64,000 bases of DNA, taken from NCBI GenBank assembly GCA_023853785.1, contig JAJIRX010000649.1:62001-126000 (forward strand), given 5' to 3'. The notes beneath the pieces were generated by a model that saw nothing but the letters and a program-made list of their open reading frames with translations, ran no database searches and was not told the origin of the DNA. This document shows positions 33,563 to 46,321 of this stretch, in pieces (position 1 is the first letter of the stretch; each line of letters begins with the position of its first letter). The stretch is from Psilocybe azurescens. Lineage: Eukaryota > Basidiomycota > Agaricomycetes > Agaricales > Agrocybaceae. The position numbers and the translations under genes are program-made.

Positions 33563-35605
33563 GGAGGGTTCTGGTCGTGTGCAAGCGGATATGGGATGTG
33601 GATAGGCTTATATTCAAGTGCGAAATGACTTGTGGGGCATGCTAGTAAATTATCCAGTCAGTTTTATCCTTTTCAGAAATCCTCACCTGTCCGCACGTGG
33701 GAGAGGGTGCTGGTAATACCAATACCGGACATCCTCAAAATCGTCAAATGGAGGTGATTCGGCCGTCGATCTCTACAGCAGGACAGTGAAGGCCTTTACT
33801 GTGCATATGTGTGTTGTGTGTGTGAGAGTTGATTCGCCTTCGCAACTAGCAGTGACGAAGCGTTGTTGTTGAATTCATTGATGATGAGAAGAATGCTCGT
33901 CGGAGTGGTTGGTCAAAGAGCAAAATCCGTGATGGAATGCAACGTGCTCGTCCAAGAGACAAATGTTCAGGGTCGCCGGCGACACGTGCAAGGCAGTTTC
34001 GGGCATGCAAGCCCCACATCTTCAGAAAGAAGTGAGAGTACACGTTTTCAAGAGCTTGAAAATAAACATTGTGATGGATTCCAGACTAGAAGGTGCCTCT
34101 TAAATATTCCTCCTAAATTTTCAAATTGACACGACAAGACGTCCATGAAATTACTGCCCGTTATAAATCGCCCGTAATATTTTGATGTTGGTGAGATATG
34201 TTGGGGCATAACGTGAGTAGTAACTTTAAGAGCTCACCGGTCGCCGACTGCGGCAGTGTGCTGCACATTATACACATCAACTGCTGGAAATTTTTAGATT
34301 TCCACAAGAATATCGTCCACACGAATGCTGAGAATACGCAGGAAATTTTCGGACTTGCAGTTGTTGAAGAGCACCTCATTATCTCCGTCCTTAATAACTA
34401 CCCCTTAACTTTATTGGAAGGAGATGAAAGCTCGGTATGTCTCACAAGCTTCAGCTTCGAGGGTGTTCGCAAAGGAGAAACACACAGTCGCGATCATCCT
34501 CCCCCTCCGATGTGGTTAAAAGAGAGGGGATTGTGGGGTCATATGCACGAAAATGCTATGCTGAAGGATAGTAGTCCTCAATCTTTCTCACAGTTCGCAT
34601 GGCCGGCGAAGAAGCATGTGCAACGCCGACGGCGGCCAGAAAAATGACGACGCTTTTAAGAGTCAAAGAGATCTGGATCCGCAAGTGGATGGGCGTCACT
34701 CACTGTCCACTCGGAGAACTATGATGGATACGGTGGAAAGGGTGGGTCTGAAAATGTGGATAGAGCTTCGGAGAATGACTAAACTCACCTTAAGACGCGG
34801 GGGCAGATATAAAGCTTGAAGTTTGGAGACTTGCTTCACTGCCAAGCCGAAGTGTATAGCATTGAAACGGCATTCCTAAAAGCTTGTGAGGGGCGTGCCA
34901 ATGGGAACTGGAGTTGGCCGTAATGAGTTCCAGGTTCGTATTGAGTATAATGACAATACCACCATCATGTCCATACGCTATCATACAAGACCATCTGCTC
35001 CCAAGAACCATGAACACAGAACCGCCGCTTATTCAGGTTACATAGCAATAGCAACCATTGGTACTTTGACGGTGATTCCTGTAGAGAAAAACTGTATCTA
35101 AGTTTAGGTTGGATGCTTTTATGCAATGTTGAAATCATGCAAAAAGACGTACGAGAATGTGTTTGGGTTTCTTCACGTTCCTAGGTTAGATAGGGGTCGA
35201 GAGACACGGGGAACATAGAAGCACTTACCATAACGTAGACCACGTCCTCCTATATGCATGAAAAGCAGGTCCCAGGATGTACGTAGGTCTCAGGCATATG
35301 GATTATTATAGACCCGCAGGCTCAGCTCAAACGCTAAAGTTTCTGGGAAATTGACCCAAGAATTCCAAGAAGACAACATCGAGAACCGCCATACGTACGG
35401 CCGAGAGAATGATGGTCGGGGTTTCCCGGGTTAGCTGTACACGCCCAAGGCATGGTGCAATACTTATTGAGTCAACTTACATCGGTTTTGAGCGCTGACA
35501 GTGGCGTACGTACACGGATGAGCCCTAACCAAATCAAAAAGCTGCCGGACATATGGTGTACATTGATGAGGCAACAATTGATTCGATTTATTTCGTTGCA
35601 CAGTT
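33563..35605. other. long intergenic region
   Basis: About 2 kb. One ATG-started frame at 34198-34647 (plus, 149 codons, basic C-terminus ending RRRRPEK) has no recognisable domain, and I do not count it as a gene. Nothing else is supported. Confidence 0.45.
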
Positions 35606-36301
35606 TCACAAGGAGTACAAATCAGCATACGGATCCCAGGTCGAGTCTAAATGTCTTTCATATTCCATGAAGTTTGCCATCAAAGTTGCCACCTCTTCTC
35701 CGTAGACTTCACCGATAAACGCGAAGATTAGATCAATTCCTGCACTGACACCGGATGCTGTCCAAATGTTTCCGTCCACGACCCATCGAGCGTGTGGAAC
35801 CCAGTTGACCTGCGGTCGATAAGCAGTTGTACGTGCCCAGGCTGCTTTATTAGTGGTTGCCTTCCTCCCGTCCAATACACCAGCCTCCGCCACCAATCTT
35901 GATCCGGTACACACTGTTAGGACATATTTAAGAGAAGGATAGACGTCCGCGATGAATTTTATGGCTCCGGCAACAACCTCAGGTATCCTATTGCCAACGC
36001 CGCCCGGCACTATAAGGACGTCAAGTGCTGGGACGGTGTCAAAGGTATGCGTCGGGACGATTGATTGTGCAAAATTAGAGGTGGGATTGCCGAGAGAACC
36101 TGGAGGCTTTGTTGATACTGGTTCCAATGTCTCGGCGATAATGAATAGTTGTAGGGGGTAGCAGAGGGATAATGAATTCAGTGCGTCCAAAGGCCCGAAA
36201 ACATCGAGTGCTTGGAATCCAGGGTGTACGATGATCCCGTATTTCAATGGAACGGAGTCTGCGGGGCGCGCGGAGGCTGGAAGCTGGATTATAGAAGACA
36301 T
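35606..36301 (-). CDS. DJ-1/PfpI family protein (glutamine amidotransferase-like)
   Basis: A single-exon gene of 231 codons, rare in this intron-rich window. The ATG is at 36301 (MSSIIQLPASARPADS). The DJ-1/PfpI flavodoxin-like core is clear: YGIIVHPGFQALDVFGPLDA, LDVLIVPGGVGNRIPEV, and the nucleophile elbow VLTVCTGSRLVAEAGVLDGR with its cysteine, followed by KATTNKAAW, WVVDGNIWTASGVSAGID and the end ADLYSL. The ASGVSAGID block is typical of the ThiJ/isonitrile hydratase-like branch. The family includes glyoxalases, hydratases and chaperone-like proteins, so the reaction cannot be named. No signal peptide; probably cytosolic. Length is normal and the frame is intact. Confidence 0.92.
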   Translation of the reverse strand: MSSIIQLPASARPADSVPLKYGIIVHPGFQALDVFGPLDALNSLSLCYPLQLFIIAETLEPVSTKPPGSLGNPTSNFAQSIVPTHTFDTVPALDVLIVPGGVGNRIPEVVAGAIKFIADVYPSLKYVLTVCTGSRLVAEAGVLDGRKATTNKAAWARTTAYRPQVNWVPHARWVVDGNIWTASGVSAGIDLIFAFIGEVYGEEVATLMANFMEYERHLDSTWDPYADLYSL

Positions 36302-38157
36302 ATATGGTTGTTGTTGTGGACCGCGTTGAAAAGTGTCTCTTGGAGAGGGCGGCTGAGATGGGGAGTGGCTATCGATAGCGATAAGATTACTGCGGAAAAG
36401 CCTCCTGCCAATGACGGGCTATATTTTCCATCCGGTTACCGGAAGACTACTATAACCGGTGGTATCCGTAAGCTCTTACCGCGGCGTATTCCTTCGTATT
36501 CGAGTCTTGATGTACATATAACACACAGAATCGAAAAATCAAGACATATTCAGTCGTTGAAGGCGGCGGAGAAATAGTGAATATGTCGGAACGTGCGCAT
36601 AGATCCACAATCTTTCGAGTTTAAGGCATGATACCACAAGATTGGAGAGAATCCACTGTGGGAGTGTAGACCTCTATCTTTCTTGACAGCTGTTGGTGCG
36701 TGATGTCCAAGTCCTTGCGGTCTCAGCAAAAGCGTTTATCTGACGTGAGTATTGAGGCGATAGTCAGTAGATAAACAACATTCACGACAGCACTTGAATG
36801 GAATCAATCTGTTCGATTCACTCACTGGTAATGATCGACGACACAAGACGAAAGGAGAAATTTAGGCAAATAGGTGGTAGAATTTCAAGACAAATGGATT
36901 ATGGCACTCCGTGTTTTGACTTGTGACATAGTAGATTCTGCGACAACGTTTAGACATGTATAAGATTCCGCAACGGTACATCATCATGGTAGTATCTGCG
37001 AATTGGATTATATCAGCGCGTGGTGGAGCCTTCGTATAAGTTGAATGAAATAAGCCTTTCCTTACTCTTACCTCTTACTAGGCGTAGATATTTGTCTTGG
37101 AGCAGCCCGGGGAGCGTAGCATCCCAAGCCGAAAGTGAGGAGTAGAGACACCGGGGTATCTTTTCATGATCATCCGATAATCTCTGAACGGGTGGTTGAT
37201 GTTCTAATAAGCAGTAAATCTCGCGGAAGTCTTTCGGAATCACTAATAGTTGCAATGGGTCGAGACAGCAACATCTACTCGGTGTAGCAGTTGGTGTAGT
37301 TACATCGTGTAGTCGGTCACCGGGGCATTTGAAGAGATGTCGTCATTTTGAAGAGCAGATTAGAGCAGCTCGACACCTCGCAGCAGCGGCAGTCATGGAG
37401 TACCGCTCCCAAGGGCCGATCTTCCATAGTTTTTCAGAATGCGCGAGCTACGAAGTGTTAAGACATGTCAAAATTCCTCATATATTGATAAGACATATCA
37501 TTGAGTTCACGCGCTTGTCCGAGTGTATGGCGTGCGCGACACCGACTAGAATGAATGAATCGGAGACAGAATCATAACCGTAGTATACGAAATAGAAAGC
37601 TGCAGAAAAGTAGAATGGAAGTTGGTCGGTCGAAAGGAGGAAGGTCGACTGTCGGAATTTCGGTGCGAAAGTTACGTAACTTTCCGACTTTATAAACAAA
37701 CGACTCACGTGTACATACATCCCTGAATGCGAGTTAGCGCTCAAAAGGCCGGGCCGGCCTCGGCCACTCGAAAGAGCGCGTCTAGATAGCTCTTGTCCTG
37801 GCTGGATGGTAGCTAGTAGCATCTGATACACTGACATTGTGCCTTGTCTTATCCAATAGACTTGAAAACAACGCGATTTTTAGGCAACGAACGACCGCGA
37901 CTCGCTGAGAACACTAACAATAGACATCCTAAGTCGTCGAGACCAGAGGCTAGATGAATGATACATATCAAATTGTCTGGTGTTTCTCCACACTTAGACC
38001 ATAATCTATTACAGTGGCATCCTTTATGCATGTTTCATGCGTATCAGATGAGCAAGGCGTTGTGGAACGACATTTGGGATAGGTATATAATGGGAGTGCT
38101 GGTGAATGTCAGTTGTTATCTACTCGTTTCATCCATCCGGGCTAGCTTAAGATAGCA
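36302..38157. other. long intergenic region
   Basis: About 1.9 kb with only short frames on both strands (for example 37329-37577 plus, 37478-37837 minus) that show no family features and overlap each other. It contains the promoters of the flanking divergent genes. Confidence 0.5.
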
Positions 38158-38526
38158 ATGTCCGCCCTCACCACCAGAGTTATTCTCAGAACCGCTCGTC
38201 CTCTTCCAGTATCGCGGCAGCTGGTACAACGATCTGTATTTAGACGTTACGCTCATGGACAGGCTGAGGTGCGTGTCTTCAATGATCTAATCTTATCCGC
38301 TTAAACAGATTGCTGAAAGTGTCTCACAGCACCAAGAGATTCCCTTTTCAACTGATAACAAGAAGGCTTTGGCAGCTAAATGTTTAGCCTATATGGGCAC
38401 CGGATTCATGATCCCCTTTATTGCAGTCTATTGGACACTGTGAGCTCCTCTCTGTAGTCCCTTTGTGCGCAACATATTCCTCATGCATGTTTCAGTACAA
38501 AGAACAAAGTCAAGAGCGACGATTGA
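38158..38526 (+). CDS. cytochrome c oxidase small subunit (COX8/COX7c family), mitochondrial precursor
   Basis: Nuclear-encoded small subunit of respiratory complex IV. The ATG at 38158 starts an Arg-rich mitochondrial presequence (MSALTTRVILRTARPLP...RRYAHGQAE). Exon 2 begins IAESVSQHQEIPFSTDNKKA, then a single membrane segment (YMGTGFMIPFIAVYWTL). Exon 3 adds TKNKVKSDD and a stop at 38524-38526. The PFSTDNKKALAAK...GFMIPF pattern matches the COX8/COX7c family (P-F-x-x-x-N-K turn before one helix). Introns are GTGCGT...CAG and GTGAGC...CAG. The mature length of about 60 residues fits. The frame is intact. Confidence 0.82.
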
Positions 38527-40502
38527 AATTGATGATACAAGCCTAATAATATACTCATATATACCCGAGAACTAGAAACTCCAGCACTTGTAATATACAG
38601 CATCTCATCTTAACGATTGTACATTATCCACATTTATTTTTTAAAACCTTCCGCCGTGATTTATTAAGATTTTTCTTACTTTTCTGAGATAGGTGAAACC
38701 TACTCCACAGATTCTAGTACAAATAAAATCAAAGTTATTGATATGCTACCATCCGCAGCCTGTCGTGGGATATTCATATATGAGAATCTATGGTATCGAA
38801 AACCGTTTGAGGCTCGTTTAGGAAACTTTAAAGAATACAGGCTGTCATGGATAATTATCTGACATTGTATACTAGCCTACGTCGGTATCACATGGTTGTC
38901 GATAGTGCTCCACTAGCAATCTTATCTTTATTATGGTTACTCCTAGATGTACGGCTGCTAAGAATGCTGGCGCAACTCTGAGATTGATTGGTCCAATGCC
39001 AAATACCCTATCACACGCGCGCAGATGACGACTACTAATTCGAGGCGCGTCGTGCCTAAAAATAGAACCCAAGCCTTGGCTATTCCCACTGGCGATCTAT
39101 GAATAAGCGAGGAATTCACGTTATTATTCCGCATAGTCCTCGAAGGGAATGCAGAAGGGTATAATATGAGCGCCCGAGCTATTATATTCCTATTTCCGAT
39201 GATTTTTATCCATTGATTCTTCGACGATAAGTTCTCACAAACAAATCCAACGGGCATCCGTGAGCACAGAAGCACAGCGGTATCCCTTCAATTTCCGCCG
39301 CAAATGTCTTCAAGAGGGATATAAGGATCGACGTTATTCTACTCAGTGTTCGGTGCAAATCAAAACGTTGTGGGGACTTCGCATGGTTCGACTTATCCCA
39401 GGCTATAGCTCATCTGTCTATCTGTCTTCGACGTTGGGCTGTGAACGCAAGGTGATACAAATCTCTCGCCCAACAGGCGCTGTCCGAAACTCGCTGAACA
39501 TACACCAGGATGTGCACACTTTTTCCCGTGCTAGAAATACCGTGTACCTACAGCGCCCCAACAAGCCCCAATACTGCTCTGCACCAACTCACGCATCATT
39601 CAAATTTATGGTTTCCAAAGGGGCAATCGTGAATAAATCAGACAATAAGTGCAGTGTTCGGGGTCCCGACTCCTCTCTTAATGGTATCCCAAAACAGAAT
39701 CAGTCTCTCTTTATGGACATAAATCCCTTCTGGATCGACCGGTACACGCAGAAGATAGTAGATTTCCTTCCGCCCTCTTAAATGACAGCCAGTGCTCGTA
39801 GCCATGTAGTATATGGGCTGGACCACCGCATATGAACATAACAAATTCTGGTGGGAAAGTACTTTACCGTCGATCCCGTCTCATTATTATGCTACTGAGT
39901 TTACATAAACGACCGGTTCTCAGGCTATCCTTCTATGTTGTGTGCTATCATCGTCCACTACGTTGAGTGCTATCATCGTTCTCTAAGATGATAACTGCTA
40001 ATGGAATGCGCGTTCTTCGGTATCATGATTGGGATAGATAGCGTACATAGCTTAAGAAGTTGCCAAGAATACTCAGTTGTCGTCTCATTGTCAGACTTTG
40101 GTATAATAGAACTTATCACCGACGAATAATTCCTAGCACAAGGCATAGTCGGTCATATCTAAAAATAGATCACTATCATGGTGGGATCCATAAGGGCATG
40201 GATATAGTCACGGGACCCGACAAAATTGTGAACTGGCATGGTTTTAACTTGCTGTGGAACAGCCTTTTGACCCAATTTCGACCAGAAAGGCTCCGCCCAA
40301 AACCCAGAGTTATTGCCCGGTACAATTTATCAAGTCGAAGTCTAAGTCTGTAGGCAACCGTCGGAATATGTAATTGAAAGTCTATCGGATCGTTATTCTT
40401 TTGTATGTACACATTGGGTTGAGTAAAGACTGATCAAAATACTGAATGCACAAAGGAGAACTGTTTGATAATATGTGCATTCATGGCCCACATGACCTTG
40501 CT
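38527..40502. other. long intergenic region
   Basis: About 2 kb between convergent genes. The longest frame (39260-39781, plus) lacks an ATG start and any recognisable feature. A small imperfect repeat of GTGCTATCATCGT occurs twice near 39940-39980. Confidence 0.5.
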
Positions 40503-42137
40503 CTAGAGATCTTTCTTTGTGGGGTTTACCAAAGCTTCGGGGGCAAGAACGCGAGAGACCTGGCCAGTTTTGTTCTTGTAGAAGACAATATCTCCATCGT
40601 CCTCGATGAAGCAGCACTGAGTAAATGTACGATAGAGCGCGCGGAAGGTGTTCTAATGAAACGAGGGTGAGAAGTTAATTTAGAAGTTATGAAAGCCTTG
40701 ACGCACGGTCGAATCATAGTTGTGATCATCTTTAAGAACCTTCTTGATCGCCTCGGTCACGTATGGCTGGTTATCTATGACGGGCGCTCAACTCCAACCC
40801 CTCATGGTATTTTGATATGATAACTTACAGAACGGAATGGAAGAAAATAGATGGTGAGCAACCTTATTAAAATAGTCAGTGACATGGAAACAATCTAGAT
40901 ATTGATTATTCCCTTACGTGATCGTGAGACACGTTGTGGAGGAAGAAGCGGCCTGCCCAGCCGAGAAGCGGGCGATCGACAGTAGAAATTGCACCACGAA
41001 GGAAAGACCATTGCTTGTTTCGGTAGTGAGCAATGGTAGGGTCGGAGTGATGGAGGTATGTCAACATGACGATCCAATGATTAGCGAACTGTTTAAAATC
41101 GTTAATCATCTGAGTGTCGACTAAGCGAGTCTGATACTGACGAGATAAGGAACAAAATAAAGCTTCAAGAAATATCCGAGTCCGACTTCCTTTGTCCAGA
41201 GGTAGAGAACTACAGACATGGTCGACAGGCCGATGTTGGAAGCGATGATTCCATTTCTCTCGTGTGGCTTGAAGAGAGGCGATGATGGTTGGAAATGCTG
41301 TTCACTTGTGAGCAAAGGGACTCCAAAGATGTATGTCAAATGCTTACATTGGTACCGGGCGGGTACATGGGCGAACCCATTACATTGGTTAAGAGATAGT
41401 ATTGCCATCCAAGAAGTTGCATGAAAATCATTCGGCCGAGAGTGTAGATGGGTGTCTCTTCAAAGATTTCGTGATAGTCAGCAGGGCGTGCCGAGGCCTC
41501 AGAAGGGAGACCATAGTCAGAGCGAGTGCGGGGCACGAAGTTCTCGTCGCGTTCGATCGACATTGTTGCCTTGTGATGAGCGTGATGAGTGGACCTCCAG
41601 GCGTAGTATGGAACCAGAATGAACTTGAGACGAGCAAGATCAGAAATTAAATTAGGAAGTAAGAGATTTTCTGATACTCACCGTGTGCATGGAATAACCA
41701 ACGAGATGATTCACCCAAGAAAGAGACGAAAGACTACCATGTCCAGCCTCATGTGCCATACACCACCATCCTGCCAGGATAACGCCTTGCCAATGCCAGT
41801 AGAGTGCCCACAGTGACCATTTAATGGCAGTTCCGGCAGATGATGGGACATTGTAATCAGTAACAAGAGTGCGAGCGAAGGTATCGATCATCCATCCAAG
41901 TTTATAAACGATGACTGCGCAAGTGATGTCTCGAGCAACATAGAGTAGCGCCTTGAATGTATTCTTCTCGTGCAGATGTTTTGGGACGACTGAGTGGACT
42001 TCAGATAGGGTCACCTAGAAACACGTGTTAACAAATCACTGGAAGGCGCATAGTCCTCGGCTAGATACCTGAGTAGGTTTGAAAGGAGTCTGAGTCCTTT
42101 TCACGTATTCCGGGCCATCTCGAAATAAGGAAAACAT
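40503..42137 (-). CDS. delta-12-type fatty acid desaturase, copy A
   Basis: Membrane di-iron desaturase that inserts a double bond into oleoyl chains in the endoplasmic reticulum. The ATG is at 42137 (MFSLFRDGPEYVKRTQTP). After an intron: VTLSEVHSVVPKHLHEKN and helices YVARDITCAVIVYKL. His box 1 is HEAGHG (about 41745). Box 2 is THHAHH (about 41590), preceded by FILVPYYAWRS. Then MLTYLHHSDPTIAHYRNKQW, LLGWAGRFFLHNVSHDH and box 3 HVAHH, which spans an intron (40919-40881). The end is TFTQCCFIEDDGDIVFYKNK...NPTKKDL with the stop at 40503. All frames close. A second desaturase lies head-to-head 1.1 kb away. Regiospecificity cannot be read from sequence; it could be delta-12 or a related omega-3/delta-12 form. 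Confidence 0.92.
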
Positions 42138-43280
42138 GTTGGATGAGCACTCGCACTTGCAGCAAAGTTGAACTAAGCAACGAGAGGAGAAAAAATGGGG
42201 TGGAATCTCACCCGGACGAACTTGGTAAAGTATTTGAACCTCTGGCATGATGCGCTTTGACAGGGCTATATCTGGACAAGAACCTAGACTGGTATTAGGA
42301 AGTAGATCATGATGGCAGCGCATTTCTGAATCTCATTGTTTACCCGATGACAGGGGATACGAGTGTTGTCAGAAATAGTGAAAGGGACCCCGTGCACTCT
42401 ATTCTTCCATTCTCGTGCACCGAGTAATATTGGTGTCACCCAAATAAGGAAATCCCCGTGTTCGCAGTTGTCGATCACCTGCTAATTTTCACTATCCATG
42501 TACTCCTCCACGACAACCAGGTGTTGATAACCCTGAGTAATTGCTCAAAAGTCTTTGTATCTTTCAGAACACATCTCAAATTCATGTATGCAAGGCTGTG
42601 ACATACATCTTACAGGAGCCTGCGGCGCTTTGAGCTTTATCCATGATCGGAAGCATCTAAACTCCCGTTTCCGGCTCTCCAATTCTCAGCAAACCTTCTG
42701 CTTATGATGACCCAACGTCGGATCCACTACAACCATATACGCCGCACCGGGAGTGGATAACTTATTGCATGATCCAAGGAGACCTTGGCTCAGTCATATC
42801 CGCGATCCAAACTAGTTACGAGCATCCGAAAGGTGTAGTTCAAGCACTCCCAATCTTCATTCACCATTTGGATTATCTTTAGAAAGATATAGCCGATTGA
42901 TTGGTATATTTTAAGATCTGCGATCTGCCCAGGGTTCCTACTTTACATCACGCTGTAAGGTCTGGTACAATGAAGTACTTGTTCAATGTCGCCTGGCTGT
43001 CATCCATTTTGAGAAGCACTTTGCATCTACAAACCTTGATCGATCTTGATCCTACGTCGGAGTAAAGGATTTCTCGACAGGTATGGTAGCGGGGTGTAAT
43101 ATTTTCATCGCACTTACACGAAATGTCTATTGCTCCATCCAGTTCTTCTGCGTGGTGCATTTGCAATTAGCAGATCTTGGACACTTAAATACTCTTCTGC
43201 AAACCGAAGCAAGGATCACCACCTCTCCTCTCATCTACGCTGAGCAGTTATTGGTCTCCACTCCCTGTTTAATCTACAAC
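42138..43280. promoter_or_regulatory. shared intergenic region of the two divergent desaturases
   Basis: 1.1 kb between the two start codons. No gene within. It should hold both promoters; I see no clear common motif by eye. Confidence 0.45.
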
Positions 43281-45080
43281 ATGGGTTCCGACACTAAGAC
43301 GCAGCAATACTCTGAGGAATCCCTTCCAGAGTACACGCCTATGCCATGGTACTTTCCTTTTCCCTTTATCTTCTGGATGCTATAACGACCAATGCTAAAC
43401 CCCTTCTTTATCAGGTCTCTTAAAGAGATTCGCGCCGCCATTCCCGCCGAGTACTTTGTCAGAGACACAGCTCGCGGACTCTCTTATTTCGCTCGTGATG
43501 TCCTCCTTGCCGCTACGGCTTGGACTTGCGCAACATACATTGATCCCTATTTTCAACAAGCTGCCACAAAGAGCTATTAACTCCGGTAGGCGCTGAGGTT
43601 GCTCGCTGGGCAGCTTGGCTTGTATAGTAAATATTTTATGCACATATCCTGCAAGGTGGAAACTAATGCCTTTTTCATAGCTGGTGGTTCCAAGGTCTTA
43701 TCTTCACTGGCATCTGGGTCATTGGACATGAGTGCGGCCATGGAGCCTTCTCTGACCACAAAATTGTCAATGATATCCTAGGATTCGTGAGTCATTCTCA
43801 ACGGAAAATATGCAACAATGGCGCCCATGTTGACGCTAACGTTAACAGGTCACCCACACCTTCTTGTGGACTCCTTACTTCTCATGGAGGATCTCTCACC
43901 ATCGTCATCACTCTAATCATGCATCCATGGAGCGTGATGAAGTATACGTCCCCAAGACCCGTGAAGACCTTGGAATTCCTGACAAACCTCATCATGAGAT
44001 TGACTGGGATGAGATCTTCGGCGATACACCAGTTTACACTTTGTACATGCTGATTCGTCAACAAGTTCTCGCTTTCCCGGCGTATCTCCGTAAGTCCGTC
44101 TCATCGACTGTTGACATTGACTCTAATAGGTTCTTCTATACAGTTTTCAATGTCTCCGGTCAAAAGAATTACCCGAAATGGACCAACCACTTCGATCGTA
44201 AATAGCCCATCATCTCTGTTGATCAGAAGGCTTTACTGATGCTGTGCTCGGCTTGTAGCTAACTCTATCCTCTTCACCAAGGCCCAGCGCAATGCTGTCA
44301 TCATGTCTAACATTGGAATCGCCGCCATGGTTTGGGGTGTCGTCCATTCCTCTGCAATCTACGGTACCGCCGAAGTCCTCAAGTACTACGGAATTCCCTG
44401 GCTCTTGGTTTCTCACTGGTGTACGCCATACGTTGCTCTTTAATAACTGATCCTGATTATCTGACACCCTGCACAGTTATTATGATCACCTACCTTCACC
44501 ACACCGACCCTACGCTCCCTCACTATCGTGGCAAAGAGTGGAACTTCCAGCGCGGTGCCGCTGCTACCGTTGACCGTGACTTCCTCGGCTGGCAGGGTCG
44601 CTTCTTCCTCCACGATGTCGCTCACTTCCATGTCGTCCACCACGTGAGTTCCCCCTTTTCTAAATGGCGTCATTTAAAATACATGCTTACTCTTGTCCTG
44701 ATAATTCGCAATGACAGTTTTTCCCAAAGATGCCTTTCTGTGAGATCTGCTTTTTCTCGATTTGCATTCTTCTTCCTAATATATCTTTATTCCCCCTGCT
44801 TCATAGACCACGGCCCCGAAGCCACTCAGCATTTGAAGGCTTTCATTGGAGACCACTACGCTTTCTCAGATGTTAACCCATTCAAGTCTTTGTGGGATAG
44901 CTATAACAGATGCCAATTCGTCGAAAACGAGGGTGAGAATAACCTCCCGGGCGCTCTACTGATGGAATAGACACTAATCGGTATTCTCCGACAGGTGATG
45001 TCCTTTTCTACCGCGACAAGAAGGGCCAGGCATTGCGCCGCCCAGCCGCCGAATATAGAATCAAGTCGAAAACCCAGTGA
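43281..45080 (+). CDS. delta-12-type fatty acid desaturase, copy B
   Basis: Second membrane desaturase with canonical features. The ATG is at 43281 (MGSDTKTQQYSEESLPEY). Exon 2 gives SLKEIRAAIPAEYFVRDTAR and DVLLAATAWTCATYIDPYFQ. Then WWFQGLIFTGIWVIGHECGHGAFSD holds His box 1, WRISHHRHHSNH box 2 and FHVVHH box 3 (exon end about 44643). FLGWQGRFFLHDVAHFHV and KAFIGDHYAFSDVNPF precede the end VLFYRDKKGQALRRP...KSKTQ, with the stop at 45078-45080. One break: at AAA 43568-43570 one more A is needed to pass from QQAATK to ELLTPVGAEVARW. It is closer to the typical fungal FAD2 than copy A by its GHECGH and HHRHH boxes. Both copies are probably expressed, with the division of labour unknown. Confidence 0.92.
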
Positions 45081-46321
45081 ATGAATGATTCAAGATCATG
45101 ATGTAGTATTATATGTCGCTGTAGGGGAGTCAAATGACATTGCAACTTGGGACAGGCGGTAGTAGTGTGTAGTAGTGTTCCGTTGACTTTTTGATACAAT
45201 TTAGAATGGTCCAATCAAATCATCAGTTATCGTTATCCTTTATCATTCGTTCTTTTTTGAGACTGAGCGTCGAAGAACAGTATCACATAAATCATCAAGA
45301 TTCAAATGTATTAGTATAATGGCATTCCTTTCCTAAAATTACATGTGGAGCATTGCCTCCTGACATTGCAAAGCGGATGGACATTTAGCAGTCAATAACT
45401 AGTCAATGACCAGACGACGAATTATATTACAGCGCTGGCAAGGAATCATTGATACTTGATAGCGATTGTGTATATCTGTACCAGCCTTTCAATTGTACGA
45501 AACCTCCACAAATATCTTTCCTTCTTCTGCCCACAGATCTTCTATGCACTCCTCTCCTCGTCTGCCTTGTCAATGTTTGAATTCAAGGACCTCAGATACC
45601 CATTGGCGACCTCGGGCAACAGTCAACGATGTAAGAAACAACTTCTCACTACCACGGTATAATCTCACTTCAAATTGAAGACGCGTACTGTCGGCCGACC
45701 TAGCAGGCTTCTAGAGTGACCAGTAGCAGGATGAGGAGGAAGTCGAAGTCGACAATATTTTCGACATGATACCCAAGCCATATGATACCAGCCTGCAATC
45801 CTGTCCCGCACGACCGCGCGTGAGTTTTGACCCTCGATTTCCCCGTCTTACTCATCTCTCACCATGCCCCCATTCCTATCGACGTTTCCTTCTCCTGTCA
45901 CCCTTTTATTTCTTTTCAGCGAAGAGGTATCAGCACTGTATTCTTTGCATCTTCTTTCGAATTCTTACAAGTAGCATCCAGTCTGGAAAACCTTCAACAT
46001 AAGGTCTTGCACTCGTTTCCCGTCATCCGCGTGCTCATCTCGTGTTTATCGGAAGTACCGAGAAGGAGGTCATGAAATAGACCTTACCAATATGCATTTA
46101 GTAGCATTCTTACAGACTGCATTGATCACTCAAATTTCAGAAAACGCAGGTAACATGAATTGAGATGAGACAAAGTGCAACATCTGTCTAAGAAATAGCC
46201 ATGAGAATCGTCGTTCAGTTCTTACTGTCGTAATCATAAGTATCCTTTTCCCTTGACTCCAAGTTAGAAGGTCCTGCTTGTTCCGTGAGTGCTCCCGGCA
46301 CGAAGGTACCTGTGTATGGAT
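45081..46321. other. intergenic region between convergent genes
   Basis: About 1.2 kb. Pyrimidine-rich stretches at 45840-45920. No supportable gene. Confidence 0.5.

Noticed and set aside
34198..34647. 149-codon plus-strand frame with ATG start
   Set aside because: No domain, no signal peptide, no splice context, and minus-strand frames overlap it. Kept only as a note.
39260..39781. 173-codon plus-strand frame
   Set aside because: It starts at GTG; the first in-frame ATG is 41 codons in, and there is no recognisable feature.
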